Assembly: GCA_011032825.1 (NCBI GenBank) | Contig: JAADJZ010000003.1 | Span: forward strand, 1,798,001 to 1,862,000 | Source: Massariosphaeria phaeospora | Taxonomy: Eukaryota > Ascomycota > Dothideomycetes > Pleosporales | DNA length: 64,000 nucleotides | Direction: 5' to 3' | Part shown: in pieces, positions 1-12,000 of the stretch | Layout: every line of letters begins with the position of its first letter | Numbering within the stretch: position 1 is the stretch's first letter | Notes under the pieces: model-generated | The model's database searches: none | What the model saw: only the letters and a program-made list of their open reading frames with translations | What the model was told of the DNA's origin: nothing | Made by a program: the position numbers and the translations under genes

Positions 1-1460
1 GTCGCCAGCGAGCGTCGGGTCAGGGGTAACAAGAAGCGGTAGCACCGCCAGCCGATACAGCCAGATAGGCATGACTCCGGTCAACATGCGCATGGCTGCG
101 TTGAAGTGGGGCAATCCAAATGCGAGACTCTACGACACAAGGGAAGAACGCACCAAGACGTGAGTGAGCCAAGTCCCATTGCTGTGCATTTTTGACCTTT
201 TGCAGAGCTGTTACCGCCGTATACAAGGGTGCCAGGCGGCCCGGTAGTAACCAGATCTTGTTGCGGTCTTATGACTCCCGCAAAGAAACTTCCGTGGAAC
301 CCAGCGCGACTGTGTGGGAGGCTGGCCGCGCTACTTGTGCAACTGCATTAGCATTCAAGCCAATCCAGGTTGGCCAGTCCGTTTTCCTGGACGAGGGCTC
401 TGGAAAATACAACCCTGCCCCGCAGATACTCGACGAAGCCGTGTGCAATGAGTGGCCAGGTCGCGAAGTGGGTGTCTTCATCAGCATTGGTACGGGAAAG
501 CGGCCTGAAGGCACGCAGCAACAGCAGCATCTATGGTGGGAAGGCTTTGTCTCTAGCGGCGTGGGGGACTTTGCAGAGGCCAGACGGCGGCTGATGAGCA
601 AGATTGAGGACTGTGAAAAGATACACCAATCCATGAAGGACCACCTAGCGAAACGTCAAGTAAATCCCGAGCACTACTACCGCTTCAATGTCAACGTCGG
701 TGTTGGCGAATTCGGCATGAACGAGTGGAACCGCCTCTCCGAGATCAGCACCAACACGCGCATGTACCTCTCCGAACCGGATATCCAGGCCAAGTCCCTA
801 GATGCCGCCGCAAAGCTTGCCAGGATCCACCGCGCGAAGCAAAGATGGGAACGCGCAGAGAAGGGCCAAGTCCAGTACGGCGGCAGTAACGCGCCTCCTG
901 TAAACCCCTGGGACCGGCCTCTGCCCAACATCCCCGACGCTTCGCCTACGGCCATCGAACTGCCAGCCGAAGCAGTCGCACCCTACCAATACTCGTCGTC
1001 CCCGCACAACGGCTCGCTCCTCTCCTCGCACTATCGGCGGCCGTCCGAGCAGGACAAGTACGTCATCGTCTCCTCGGACGAGTACCCCCAGCCCGTCACA
1101 TCCGACTTCCCTCCCCGCCACTCAGGCGAGCTCGTGTCGCCCAACCGCCGCTCGGGCGAGCAGTTCCACCACAGCCACAACCACTCGCACTCGCAATCCC
1201 ACAACGCCAGCTCGCTGCACAGCTCGCCGCGGCTGAGCGCCGAGGAGTTCAATCGCCGCAGTCCGCCGCCCCGGCCGCCCAAGACGCCGCTGCAGGACGG
1301 CACCAAGCCCCCACCAGGACTGAAGGGCCCGCCGCCCATCATCCCTCCGGCTGGGTCCATGCTGCCACGACCGCCGCCTGGCGCGCCGCTGCCGTATCCA
1401 GACACTGACGAGCCGCCGCCGATTGTCAACAAGGCCCGGAAACCGGAATACACTAGATGA
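1..1460 (+). CDS. Patatin-like phospholipase, 3' part (5' end outside window)
   Basis: The 5' end lies before the window. Exons run from the left edge (frame open from base 2) to 159 and from 206 to 1460, with a 46-bp GT-AG intron at 160-205; about 470 residues are visible. The first ~150 residues look like the C-terminal half of a fungal patatin domain: a 'TAVTAVYKG' segment, 'FLDEGSGKYNPA' around residue 115 carrying the likely second catalytic aspartate, and 'SIGTGKRP'. Patatins are serine acyl hydrolases with a Ser-Asp dyad; the GXSXG serine would lie upstream. The usual Gly after the Asp (DGG/DGA) is Glu here. The rest is a low-complexity tail, with a His/Ser/Asn-rich patch and a last ~65 residues very rich in proline (PPPRPP, PPPGAP), suggesting SH3/WW-type contacts. 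Substrate cannot be told. The gene converges on VTC4. Confidence 0.85.
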
Positions 1461-1674
1461 GACCATCCGCCTAATGCCTTTTCAAAACTTGCATCACGCA
1501 TCACATATCTATATAACGGCCATGTCAACAACGGATGAGCTAAGTCACGTATACTCTTTTGACGAAACGAGCAACGATTTCCTCTTTTCCTCGTAGACGA
1601 TTTCCATTCCTCTTGGCTTTGCTTTGCAGCCATGCATACCTTAACTTGGGTTTGGGATGTGGTGGTGACGGGAC

Positions 1675-1783
1675 AGTGAGTGAGTGAGTGGCCTGGGGCT
1701 TGTTTTGAGATACCACGGCACAGCTTCAGCTTCAAGAGTTGCCAGCCAGTCCGCACGAAGTGAGTGAGTGAGTAAGTGAGTGG
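1675..1783. repeat. (GTGA)n microsatellite tracts in convergent intergenic region
   Basis: The 690-bp gap between the stop codons of the patatin gene and VTC4 holds no supportable gene. It contains two short GTGA tetranucleotide tracts (1675-1690 and 1759-1783, the second with one GTAA variant) and a short (ACTA)n run near 2022-2040. These are simple repeats in a shared 3' region. Confidence 0.7.
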
Positions 1784-2150
1784 AAGTAAGTCTACGGCCG
1801 GTTTTTGGAATGACTGAATGCCTTTGACTCTGGGCTCGGAGTAGTAGGCTTTGAAGGCACAGTTTATAGATACCCTTTCCTTCGTCGTCTCTCGTCCGAT
1901 AATGAACATGAAGTTGAATCATCTATCGACTATTTTCTCCGTTTACAATTAACTTACCAGCTGCTCGCTGGTTTGCTCAAATGCACACTGACTAGTTCTT
2001 GGTGGATACAAATAATCATTGCACTAACTAACTAACTAATTCACACTCCCTTTCCCCATATTCTTGTTACAGTCCGCCGTCTAACGCCCCGTCAATATAC
2101 AACAAGCACAACAACATGAGCTCTCCCTCCCATACACCCCTCCACCCCCC

Positions 2151-4724
2151 TCACCCCTTCAACCCTCCATTCCAACCACCCCCACCCCCAAGCCTAAACC
2201 CAAAGCTCACCGCCACGGCAGCAAACAAGCCCAAGCACAGCACGCTCGGCCCCCACTTATCGTGATACGTGACGGCGCGCCGATGCCTAATCATGCGCAC
2301 GCGCCAGACAAACAAGGCCGCCGAGTAGAACAGCGCCGCGCACGCAACAAGCGTGAACGCCCAGGCGGCCGCGAGCGCGAGCCTGTCGCCGAAGTTGAGC
2401 AGCGTGGCGGCGATGGAGCCGAGCAGGATGCTGAATTCCAGCCACGAGAGGAAGGTGCGCTCGGTTGCGAGCTGCACTTTTGGTTCCACACGCACGGGGA
2501 CGTGGATTCCTGTTGATGAATGTAATCAATATGTGTCCTTCTAAGAACATCAGTGTAGTAGGGGGGACTTACGTTTTCCTTTTGGCGCTTTGAACTTCTT
2601 CATTTCGCCGGGCTGCTTCCAACTCGGGACGCCCGCAGTAAAGGCTCCGGCATCGACCTCCGTGGGTGTTGGTCGTGGGATCAGTTTCCCCACGCCATTC
2701 CACAATGCATCTCCGAACACTTTAGCTTTGTGTTTTACGACTTTCGTTCGGTATTGCCAGCCCCCGGCGCGTCGCGCCTCTTCTAGCTCATCCTCATCCT
2801 CACTATCTGAGTCGTAGATTGGATAGTCGTCCTGTGGAATCGGTTGGGCAGCTATCCGTTCTTCGATATCGAGAGAATTGGGGCCGTCGCCATTGGTGAT
2901 GGTTCCATAGTCGCGCCGTCGGTCGAGGTCATGCTGTTCCATGACATCGCGCGCGTCACGAAGCCTCTGGAGCCGATCATCGGACGGATTATCGTCTGCG
3001 AGTGGCAGCGCCTCATCATCGTCGCTATCCTCGTCTAGGTTACCCCCGCTCGTACTGATATCGTTGCTAGCAGTAGGTCTCGAGATACCGAACTTATGGC
3101 TAACAGGCTTGCGGATGTCGACATCCATTTGGGGTGCCCAATACGGCAGTAATTTGATGCGTGATGGGTTCAGTGTTGCAGTACCGTGGATATATTTGGA
3201 AAACTTCGGGATTGCTTCGACGAGATGTGAGGCCGTGAGCTCGCGGATCCATTCAGGCGGATCTTGGCCTGCTTGCGTTTGAAGCTTTACTTCCAGTACG
3301 GCATAAGGAAAGCGCTCCGCATCTTCTGGCGGAAGCTGGGAGAAAGGCCAATCCACCCCTATGTCGGTCCGACGCCAGTTGTCTCCTGCGCGTTTACGGC
3401 CGTCGAGGTTGTCTTCACGGGTCATCGTCAACTCGGTATCGAGAGAGATACGGACGCGAGCGTCGCCCGGCAGCTGGAAAGCTGTGCGGTGGTAGAAGGA
3501 ACGGGTTACAGGGACGAGGTTGCGGGTCAGGATGCGGTATTGGATTTCCCGTGCGAGCTGTTCATCTGATGCGATCTCCTTCTCTGGCCTCTTATGATCT
3601 TTCCGCTCCTTCTCAAAAACCTTTTCGGGAGTAAGTTCCCCGCGAAGATAGGCGTTGACGTTCTTCTCCTTGAGCTTAAACCGCGCCTTGACGGACTCTT
3701 CTCCTGTCCAGTCTTCTCGATGCGTTTTCCGCTCGACGAATATAGTTTCACTTGCCATTCCACCATACCACCGCAGACGAATGGCCTCTGCACCTTCCGT
3801 CTTCTTTAGACGCCCCATATATAACTCCCACGTCTCTGTGTTATCAAAGTAGATGGATGTAATGGCAGAATCGTCAATCTGAAACTCTTTATTCGGGTTG
3901 AAGACGAGCACAGGCAGATGCTTGAGGACAACAAGCTTGAGCTCTGTGATGTTGTCTGGATGCACCCAGTACTTTGTTGTCTGGCGCACAAAGTTTTGTT
4001 GTTTCCCTCCAGCTGACGAATCGCCCTTGATTGGATTTCCTCGAGTTCGGACGAGGTCGTAGAGCATCGATAGCTTGACCACGAAGGCATCGTAGTTATC
4101 CTGGAAGAAGGGCTTACGGCGGAGTCGAGCGGCGAAGACGGGTTTGAGCACCCAACGAGTGTTTTTCTAGCTTTCCATTAGCACCAGCTGGGGTCATCGG
4201 AAACAGCAAGTCCACCCACGTCGTGCTTCTTGATGATCTTCTGGAAACCGGTGTAGTTGAGCTGTGTGAACTTTGCCAGATCGTGAACTTCACTAATAAT
4301 GTCGCTCAGATCTTCTTCGAGGAGATCGAAGTCGTCTTCAAGAGGATTGTTTTCGCCCGACCGGCCCTGAACCTGGTCGGCCGGAGCCTGATCTGCCTTG
4401 GCCACGACATCGCTGACTTCCTTCTCTGACGCGCTTATACGGCGGACAAGCTCCTCGCTCTTGACTTTCTGGAAGGTGTAAACCTTGTCGAGCTCGCGCT
4501 CTAGGTGCTCGACAAAGCTCTGCTCCGCCCTTTCATCCCAAGAGCGATGTTGCCGTAGAGCCGTCTTCAGACCCTCATAGTCGATGTAGTGGAATTGCCA
4601 GTCCTGGATCAGCGACGACTTGAGCTGCTGGCCGAATCTGCGAGCTGCTGTCAGCGTGCCTGTACATCATCCCGCGGGGGCGCGCGGGGTGGCTGCTGGG
4701 GCGAAGGAATGGGGCGAACCTCAT
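2151..4724 (-). CDS. VTC4: Vacuolar transporter chaperone 4, polyphosphate polymerase
   Basis: Exons on the minus strand are 4720-4724 (five bases, ATGAG), 4220-4637, 2573-4166 and 2151-2509, giving 791 aa in one frame. Splicing restores the SPX start '[12 protein letters not shown]' and '[19 protein letters not shown]'. Order: SPX domain (about 1-155, inositol-pyrophosphate/phosphate sensing); VTC catalytic tunnel domain (about 200-500, with 'IRLRWYGG' and the metal-site 'LEVKLQ'); an acidic linker; and a C-terminal DUF202 membrane domain with three hydrophobic helices (about 675-791). In yeast, Vtc4 makes polyphosphate from ATP and moves it into the vacuole together with Vtc1-3. Length and domain order fit Vtc4, since Vtc2/3 are inactive in the tunnel. 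The start is fixed by the tiny first exon, because no other in-frame ATG gives the SPX N terminus. Confidence 0.95.
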
Positions 4725-4895
4725 GCTGGACACAACCGGCTCAATTCACAACTGCGCGTGTTGTATAAGCTGAACGAGGGAACTTCAAGTGCCAATGCAA
4801 ATGCAAAGAAGCTATATACAAGCACGCCGAGAGGAAGGTGATACAAAGCGAGAGAGAGAGAGCTGCGCGATGATGCGCAGAACCTGTCACTTGGA

Positions 4896-4928
4896 GTGGA
4901 GCTCAGGTGGAGCTTAGGTGGAGCTTGG
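4896..4928. repeat. Three tandem 11-nt units upstream of VTC4
   Basis: Three adjacent copies of a GTGGAGCTYAG-like unit occupy 4896-4906, 4907-4917 and 4918-4928, differing at two or three positions. They lie 170-205 bp upstream of the VTC4 start. Function unknown. Confidence 0.6.
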
Positions 4929-4986
4929 GCCCTGATTCGGCAATCGCCAGCCACTCCCCACGACAAAGGAGAAGGCGCCGTCCACG

Positions 4987-4992
4987 CACGTG
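4987..4992. promoter_or_regulatory. CACGTG E-box, candidate Pho4/NUC-1 site upstream of VTC4
   Basis: A perfect CACGTG in the context GCACGTGT lies about 265 bp upstream of the VTC4 ATG. In yeast, VTC genes belong to the Pho4 phosphate-starvation regulon, and Pho4 binds CACGTG. The gap 4725-5622 between VTC4 and the next gene also holds a (GA)n tract at about 4849-4862 and no supportable gene. Confidence 0.45.
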
Positions 4993-5622
4993 TGCCGCTT
5001 GCTTTTTGCAGACGTGGGTGCAGCATATCGTCGACCGAACCAGCACCGATGCGATGTCGACGCAAATATACAACCTCAAGAGTGGTAGAAGGACTGTTCT
5101 TTGAGATCAACGTATCATGACAAGCGTCCTCTTGACCTTTTAATTGGACCGTCATGTTTGTGGCAACTCCGACGTCAGACATCACAAAATCCGTTGCATC
5201 CATCAATCGTCTCGATAGTTGAAGAGGTTTCTCCCCAGAAAGGATGATGAATTCAATAATAGGTAATGCCTTGATGAGCTGACAGGAAGTATACAACCTG
5301 GTTAGTGCCATCGGCGACGGATCATGCGATGGCCGTATCGAGGTTAAAGACCTTGGATTTTAAGCATCGGTATGGACTTGGGATCTTCTTTCGACCGTTA
5401 ATAGTTGTCCGAACTATGCCCTATCCAAGATGGAACCAAACCTAGAATACTACTCCGCAAGTCCGCAGGCCCACTCCGCAGGTATCCCGCAAATATTTGT
5501 AATCTACTAAGGGGGATGGCTAGGCATACTGACTATAAAGCACAAAGCCCTTGACATGTCTCTCAATCTTCACTCAAGCAATCCCGTTCTACCAACTCTT
5601 TCGAAAACTTATCAGTACCGCA

Positions 5623-6778
5623 ATGGCTCCAATCCGCATCGGCTTCATCGGCCTCTCAAGCACCCAATCCTGGGCTGTCTGGGCTCATCTTGCTTATCTC
5701 AAAGCTTCCAACAAGTATGAGATCGTTGCACTTTGCAACTCTTCTCTGGAATCCGCCAAGGCAGCCATAAAAGCCCACGGTCTGCCCGAGAGTACGAGAG
5801 CCTACGGCACTCCTGAAGACCTCGCCGCGGACCGCGACATCGACCTTGTGGTTTGTTCAGTCCGTGTCGACAAGCACTACAAGACCCTTTTGCCCTCATT
5901 GAAAGCTGGCAAGGACATTTTTTGTGAATGGCCACTTGCGAAAGACGCCAAAGAGGCCGAGGAGATGCTTGCCATTGCAAAGGAGAAAGGTGTTAAGACG
6001 TTGGTTGGATTGCAAGCGCACCAGTCTCCCGCATTGAAGAAGATCAAAGATGTCATTGATAGCGGCAGGATTGGGAAGGTGCTTAGCTCGACTTTCCATG
6101 GCACGCCCAAGTCCTTTGGCGCAACTGATATGGAAGCTACGGCGTACATGCAAGATCGTAAAGTTGGAGGAAACATGCTCACAATTTACGGCATTCACTG
6201 TAAGAATATTCATGACTCTTGACATCCATACGACTGACCATCCCCATATAGCCCTCGAATCCATATCCTTCGTCTTGGGCCATCTCGATACCTACACCCC
6301 TCTGTTGTCCATCTCGTGCCCAGAAGTTAAGCTAGCCTCTTACAGTGGCACTCCAACTGGCACTACCGTCAAGCGCACGTCGCACGACCAAATTCTCCTC
6401 CACGGCGCCTTCGCATCTGGTGCTGTATTCTCCTACCATCTCCGCGGCGGCGCTGCCTTCTCCAACACCATTGGCCACACGTGGCGCATTTACGGCACGA
6501 AGGGTGAAATCCAGATCACAGGCCCAGACTCGTTTCTCCAGATCACAGACGATAATGTCTCAATCGAGGTGTTTGAGCACGATAGTGGGAAGACAGAGAC
6601 CGTCGAGGTCGACAAGGACAAGTTCAGCGGGGATGGGCTATTCGGGAGGAATATTGCGCGGTTGTATGAAGGGTTTGCCGATGGCAAGGGGGTTGAGGAA
6701 GGCGTGTTGGATTTCGGGGAGGCGGTCAAGCGACACCAGTTTGTGGAGGATATATATAAGAAGGCGGGAGTGAACTAG
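5623..6778 (+). CDS. Gal80-like Gfo/Idh/MocA-family NAD(P)-binding protein
   Basis: Exons 5623-6199 and 6252-6778 (52-bp intron) give 367 aa. The N-terminal Rossmann fold begins 'MAPIRIGFIGLSS' and 'SWAVWAHL' follows, as in Gal80-type members rather than the plain GXGXXG form. The C-terminal half is the family's beta-sheet domain ('IYGTKGEIQITGP'). Enzymes of this family have a catalytic lysine in an EKP motif; here the sequence is E102-W103-P104, as in the 'EWA' of yeast Gal80. It may therefore be a non-catalytic NAD(P) sensor or a changed enzyme. An in-frame start 72 bp upstream would add 24 residues before the Rossmann strand; I chose the ATG directly at the fold. Substrate or partner unknown. 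Confidence 0.85.
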
Positions 6779-7421
6779 ACAGCGTGTGTGCATCGACTCA
6801 TGGTTGTGATACGTACGAGGGTGTAGGGATGAAGTAGACAATGCGTTTGATGAACGTTTCTTCATAGGTTATCAGTACAGGAATAATCAGTTTGTGCAGG
6901 TACCAAGGCGTACTGCACTTGTCTTCTAAAATGTTGCATATGCAAATTACAGATTTCTTAGCCAGATATCCTCTGGTCCTTACGTATCATACAAAGTAGT
7001 GCTGATAACTACTATGCCACCACTAATGCGAGCGTGTTCTCTTAGAGCTCCAGACAGTGTAAGAATTAGCATTGTTTAGAGGCAAAAGAGAGAGAGAGAG
7101 AGTGTGTGTATCGATTGCGGCAATACTGCAGCAGGTGCATATAAGAAACATGATAAAGGGAAGAGAAGCTAATAGCAGGTGCAGGTGGATCTGGCGAGAC
7201 CGAATGTGTGTCGGTTGAAGTCGAAGTAGCGCGTAGTTCCGAGGGTGGAGCTAGCTAAGCCCAGTCGAGTTAGTTTCCTATACTTATCTTGCGCTTTGTG
7301 TGACGTTTTGCCGAGAAATTGCCGATTGCCCCACTAGGCTTGAAGCACTGTGCGCGGTGAAAAAAAAGGGCCCTCGATATATATTTTGGAAATAACAAAA
7401 TCTTCATAATTCAAATAATCA
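6779..7421. other. Intergenic, no gene seen; AG/GT microsatellite
   Basis: No reading frame with family features is visible. A dinucleotide tract changing from (AG)n to (GT)n lies at about 7086-7109. The bases before the tRNA are A/T-rich. Confidence 0.5.
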
Positions 7422-7505
7422 GCCTGGCTAGCTCAATCGGTAGAGCGTCAGACTCTTAGATCTAAGTTCATCTGAAGGCCGTGGGTTCGACCCCCACGTC
7501 GGGCT
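7422..7505 (+). tRNA. tRNA-Lys (CUU) with 11-nt intron
   Basis: A full cloverleaf can be folded: acceptor 7422-7428 with 7498-7504, D stem 7431-7434/7443-7446, anticodon stem 7448-7452/7471-7475, T stem 7481-7485/7493-7497, discriminator 7505. The anticodon CTT is at 7455-7457. An 11-nt intron (7459-7469) sits at the standard place after base 37. Box A (TGGCTAGCTCAATCGG) and box B (GGTTCGACCC) are present. Confidence 0.95.
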
Positions 7506-7507
7506 TC

Positions 7508-7521
7508 TTTTTGGATTTTTT
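7508..7521 (+). terminator. RNA polymerase III T-run terminator
   Basis: T5 at 7508-7512 and T6 at 7516-7521 lie immediately downstream of the tRNA, as expected for Pol III termination. Confidence 0.8.
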
Positions 7522-9070
7522 CTCTCGTGGGGGTTATCTGACTAAGCGGTCTTGGCACCTCCGCACCCATATGCACCCACCCGCTCTTCCACTCCCCTTT
7601 ACTTACTTTTGCTACCCTCAACCGCGTAACATCTCCGATACAAGACTTCTTCTGCTTATCCTAGCACCTGTAACTCCCTGGTCATTAGGGACCTCACATA
7701 GCAGATCACTGCACAACTCGAGAAAATTGGCTCTTAACCTCTTTACTATACGCTCTACTTACACGCCTCATGCACTGACTCTGCTTCTACACGATTTCTG
7801 ATCTATTGAGCATGGGTTACTAGATCGATGACACTCTTCATAGTCCAACAAGCGCAAAACCAAATGACGCTCTGCTCTGAGCTCTCGAAAACTTTCCTTC
7901 CCACGAGCGCAAACTGCGTTGTCCCTAAATTCGATCCGATCGACATGTTCGATAGTAAGTAGCCTTTGTATGTTTGTATACTAGCATCAAATGCGCCGTC
8001 CAAAGTCCTAGCGATCAATATATGGACAAAAGTACGGTACATAAGACCCATGGAATTACTATGCGCTGTGTATACGCTGTTAAAAGTCTTTAACAGACCG
8101 CTCTGGTCCAAAGTTGATACCTCTCACATGTCGATGCTATTCTCGATCCTCGATAGAGTAGCCGGACGTCGATAGAGAAGCAGCAGGAAGAGGGGCCTTG
8201 CATGTGAACGAATCGATGCTCATGGAATTTGATAAAGTATAGTAGGTAAAAAGCTACCTAGTAGCAAAGAGAGCTAAGCTAGAATATATTGCTATAGTAA
8301 ACAACTACCTCTAGAGAGGTATACTTAAACTATGCAAGCTGTTAAGGCACAGAATCCATTTCCAATCAAGACAAACTGTAGGCGATCCTCCTAGCTGCAG
8401 AGGATTATTCAGAGAGACAGCCTGCCTGTATCCTTACAAATCCCCATTGTATCTAGTATACTAACTGATGTCTAGGTAGGACCTGTAAGGAGAGAGTAAA
8501 GTTCACCTAGGTGCGCGTCGGAAACGAATTATATCAGTGGCGTGAGCGAAATAGCGTGGATAGGTTTCAGAAGACAGAGAAGTATCTGTACAATGGTCGT
8601 ACATGAAGGAGAGTCGAGCTCTCTGCAGCGCAAGCACGCTTCGTATGTGCGTGCAGGACGCATTGGTGTTGTATATTTAGATAGTGTTGTGTACCTAGGT
8701 GGTTGTCGGAGACTTCTCGAACGCGCGGAAGTGCCACATGCTGTGGCTGGTGGGGCAGGCATCCTTGGCCTGAGTCTCCCCCGGGTGATAACTGTTTGTT
8801 AGGACACCAATCTTACGACTCTGTTCGCCTCCCAATAACTTGCGGTGATTTCGTACGCCTTACGTGAAAAAGTTCATGTCTGAGTTTTGAATTTCGTGCG
8901 CCTGCGGCACGTCTCCAGCGTTTGAAAGTTTTGGCCCCGAGCGGAATGCCATACGTTGCAACTTCGTGGTACCAGAGCTCATCTTCTCCACCAACGGTTG
9001 AGCGGGCTCTCTCCAATTGTTTCGGTAGATTGGTTCAGCAACCCAGCAGCCTTGGATTACGTCTTGCGCG
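7522..9070. other. Gene-poor tract, TA-rich in the middle (possible RIP-degraded relic)
   Basis: No protein gene can be supported in these 1.5 kb. From about 8220 to 8480 the sequence is strikingly rich in TpA steps, about 20 within 120 bases, with short hairpins such as TAGGTA/TACCTA at 8243-8260. This resembles old repeat-induced point mutation of a transposon next to the tRNA, but no terminal repeats or transposase remnants are recognisable. CACCTAGGTG near 8505 is a short palindrome. The UGGT promoter must lie in the last few hundred bases. Confidence 0.4.
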
Positions 9071-12000
9071 ATGTGGGCGCTCAATTCGCTCCTAAGCTCA
9101 AAGACGCTCCTCGTCATCGGCGCTTTCAGCCATATCGGTGCTCTCGCCGGTCCGAGTATAAATGTTGCGCTTCAGGCTTCCTTCAACTCGGCTCCTTACC
9201 TGGTAGAGCTCCTGTAAGCTTCCCTTGTTGTGAAACACAAATTTCCCAATTGACCTTATTCAGAGAAACTGCCGCTGAAGAGAACTCGACCGCGTACTTC
9301 CCCATCCTCGACCGCATAGCAGACGGCTACTTCGAGCGAGCTCATACCCCTCATGAGCTTTTCGCACTATTTGTACATATCCTAGAAGTCGATGGGCACA
9401 TTACAGACCTCGAAACCCTCGCATCGTTCCAATTTGCACTTTCGGTCCACTCCGCTGCGCCGCGCATAGAAGCACACTATCAATTCTACAATACTTCGTT
9501 GGAACCGTCGCTACATGGAGAACAGGGGCCGGGTTGTGAATCATGGGCATCTTTTGGCGGGAAACAATATTGCTCCCCAGAGTTGGATGAAAGCCGGGGT
9601 AGCATCAAGGGCGAACGGTACGCGCATGGCCGGTTTCGGCAGGGAATGGTATACTGATCTGCGAGTAGGACCTACGAGCTACCCTTTGACAGAATCTTAG
9701 GGGACAACTCCAATGCTTTGCCGTCAGTACTGTACGCCGATATTACCTCTCCATCGTTCTACAAATTCCACGAGACATTAAGCAAAACGGCCAAGGAAGG
9801 GAAAACGTCATACCGTGTTCGACACAAGCCGTCCCTCAACGGAAAAACTTCACCGCTAGTCGTGAATGGTTACGGAGTGGAACTTCAATTAAAGCGGACC
9901 GATTATATTGTCATTGACGACCGACAGTCGGAGGGGGTGCAAGCTTCGCAAAAGCCCCTAGGTACCGAACTTCAAGACGATGAAGAAGTCTCGGATTTGA
10001 AGCCTCTTTCCAAGGAGGAAGTCTCTGACCTGGGTCTCAAGGCCGCTAGCTTTGTTATGAAGAGCGAACACCCTATGGATACCCTCTCGAAATTGGTTCA
10101 AGACTTTCCGAAATACTCGTCCACTATTGTTGCTCACAACACTTCTGAAGACTTTCTAGTGGAGCATACAAACAACCGGGAGCAGCTTCTGCCGTCAGGA
10201 TACAACATTCTTTGGATCAACGGTGTGCAGATGCCTGCCCGCGATATAAACCCTTTTACTTTGCTGGAGCATCTCCGCCGCGAGCGCAAATTGGTTAACG
10301 GGGTCCGAAGTCAGGGCCTCTCCGGACCTGATGCGATCTCTCTCCTCTCGCATTCCGCCATCACGGAGGTCCAAGGGGACGCTGAGCCTCAGCGTTATGA
10401 CTTTAGGGACGAAGCCGAAGGCGGAAACGTGATCATGTGGATGAATGACATTGAGAAGGATAAAAGATACGAAGATTGGCCTTCTACACTCAACGCGGTA
10501 AGTGTCTCACTTCAGTTGCTTCAAACTGTGCTGACATTGCTTAGCTTCTGCAAAGGACCTACCCTGGCCAGCTACCCCCGGTCCGAAAAGACATCCACAA
10601 CACCATCCTACCAGTCGACTTCACCTCGACTAATGATATCTTTTCTATCATGGAAACTGTTGTAGGCCTCATCAAACGTGGCATTCCTGTCCGGTGGGGC
10701 CTGGTCCCAAAGACAACCACAACAGGTGCCGAAAACCAAGCGAAAATCGTATATCACCTACTGGACACATATGGATTGTCTACCTTACTCAAATATCTCG
10801 ATGCTGTAAGTGTGTCTAGAGCATACAAAAGTTCTTCAGCATTAACCATGTCTAGTCGAAAGAGAGCAAGAAGCTCTCTAGTCCCGACCAAACTGTCTTT
10901 GATGCAACCATCCACGATGCCATGCTACGTAAAGATCGCGAAGCCCAACAGTTTGCAGATGTCCTGCAGTCCGAGAAAGGGAACCAGCGCGTTGCAGCAG
11001 CAAGACAGTACCTATCACGTCTGGCAGCGGACGGACCGGATGCTCCATTTTTCGTGAACGGCGTTACTATTGCCCAAAGTGATGAATGGTTGCAGGTACT
11101 AAGCCAAAGGATCAGTATGGATCTTCGCGAAATTCAGAAAGGTGTCTTCGAAGGTGTCTTTCAAGAAGACAGTTGGCTTCCACAGTACTTTCTGTTCCAG
11201 GCTGCACCCAGGCGCAATCCGCTGATCATCCCCGAAAACGAGAAGAACATCACTCTAATCAACATGGCCGAGTTCCAAGAGAAACATGGAGACATTTTCG
11301 CGCGAATGCCCCATATTGAGGCCGGTGATACTTCAAACAAGGCTGAGTGGGCGCATTTGACTCTGATAGCCGATTTTGACTCCGAAGATGGATTCACATT
11401 ACTCAAGTCAGTCGCGCAATATCGGCATGAACATCCCAATATTGAGATGGTTCTAATCCACAATCCACAAGCTGGTGCAGATCAGTCTAACACATCCGAG
11501 GACCTTCTGGAGTCTTGGATCAAATCGGGTCAAACAATGGATAACAATATGCTACTCGTCATTCTAGCTCAGGAACCAGTATTCTCGCCTACGCTAGGTA
11601 ACTCCACTGCGTTTTGGAAAGCAGCAGAACCTATTTACGAGGCTTTTGGTCTGAAGCCCGGCCAACATGCGGTATTGGTAAATGGTCGATTCGTGGGACC
11701 TATCGCTGCCAGCCAGATATTTTCCAAGGATGATGTGGATACACTAGTAACTTACGAATCCACAAAGCGGATCCAGCCCCTAAGCACGGCTCTTGAGTCC
11801 CTCGGACTCACGGAGAAAATCGCGTCACCGTTCGATATGGCTAAAATTCAATCTCTTGTAGCGCTTTCAACCGTTTCCGACGTTCCGGAGGGCATCTTTG
11901 AATCTGCTTCGACACTCAGAATGGATGTTCACAAGAAGTGGCAAGACACTCACACTGCTATCATCAGAGGCGACAACAACACCGCCATAGTTCAAATCGT

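Noticed and set aside
1675..1783. Evenly spaced GTGA repeats as a possible CRISPR-like array
   Set aside because: Simple tetranucleotide microsatellites without spacers, in a eukaryotic genome.
1031..1909. 292-codon minus-strand frame antisense to the patatin gene
   Set aside because: It is the mirror of the GC- and proline-rich coding tail, with no motif and no splice context.
8500..8515. CACCTAGGTG palindrome as a transposon target or operator
   Set aside because: Too short, with no partner repeat or adjacent gene to support a role.
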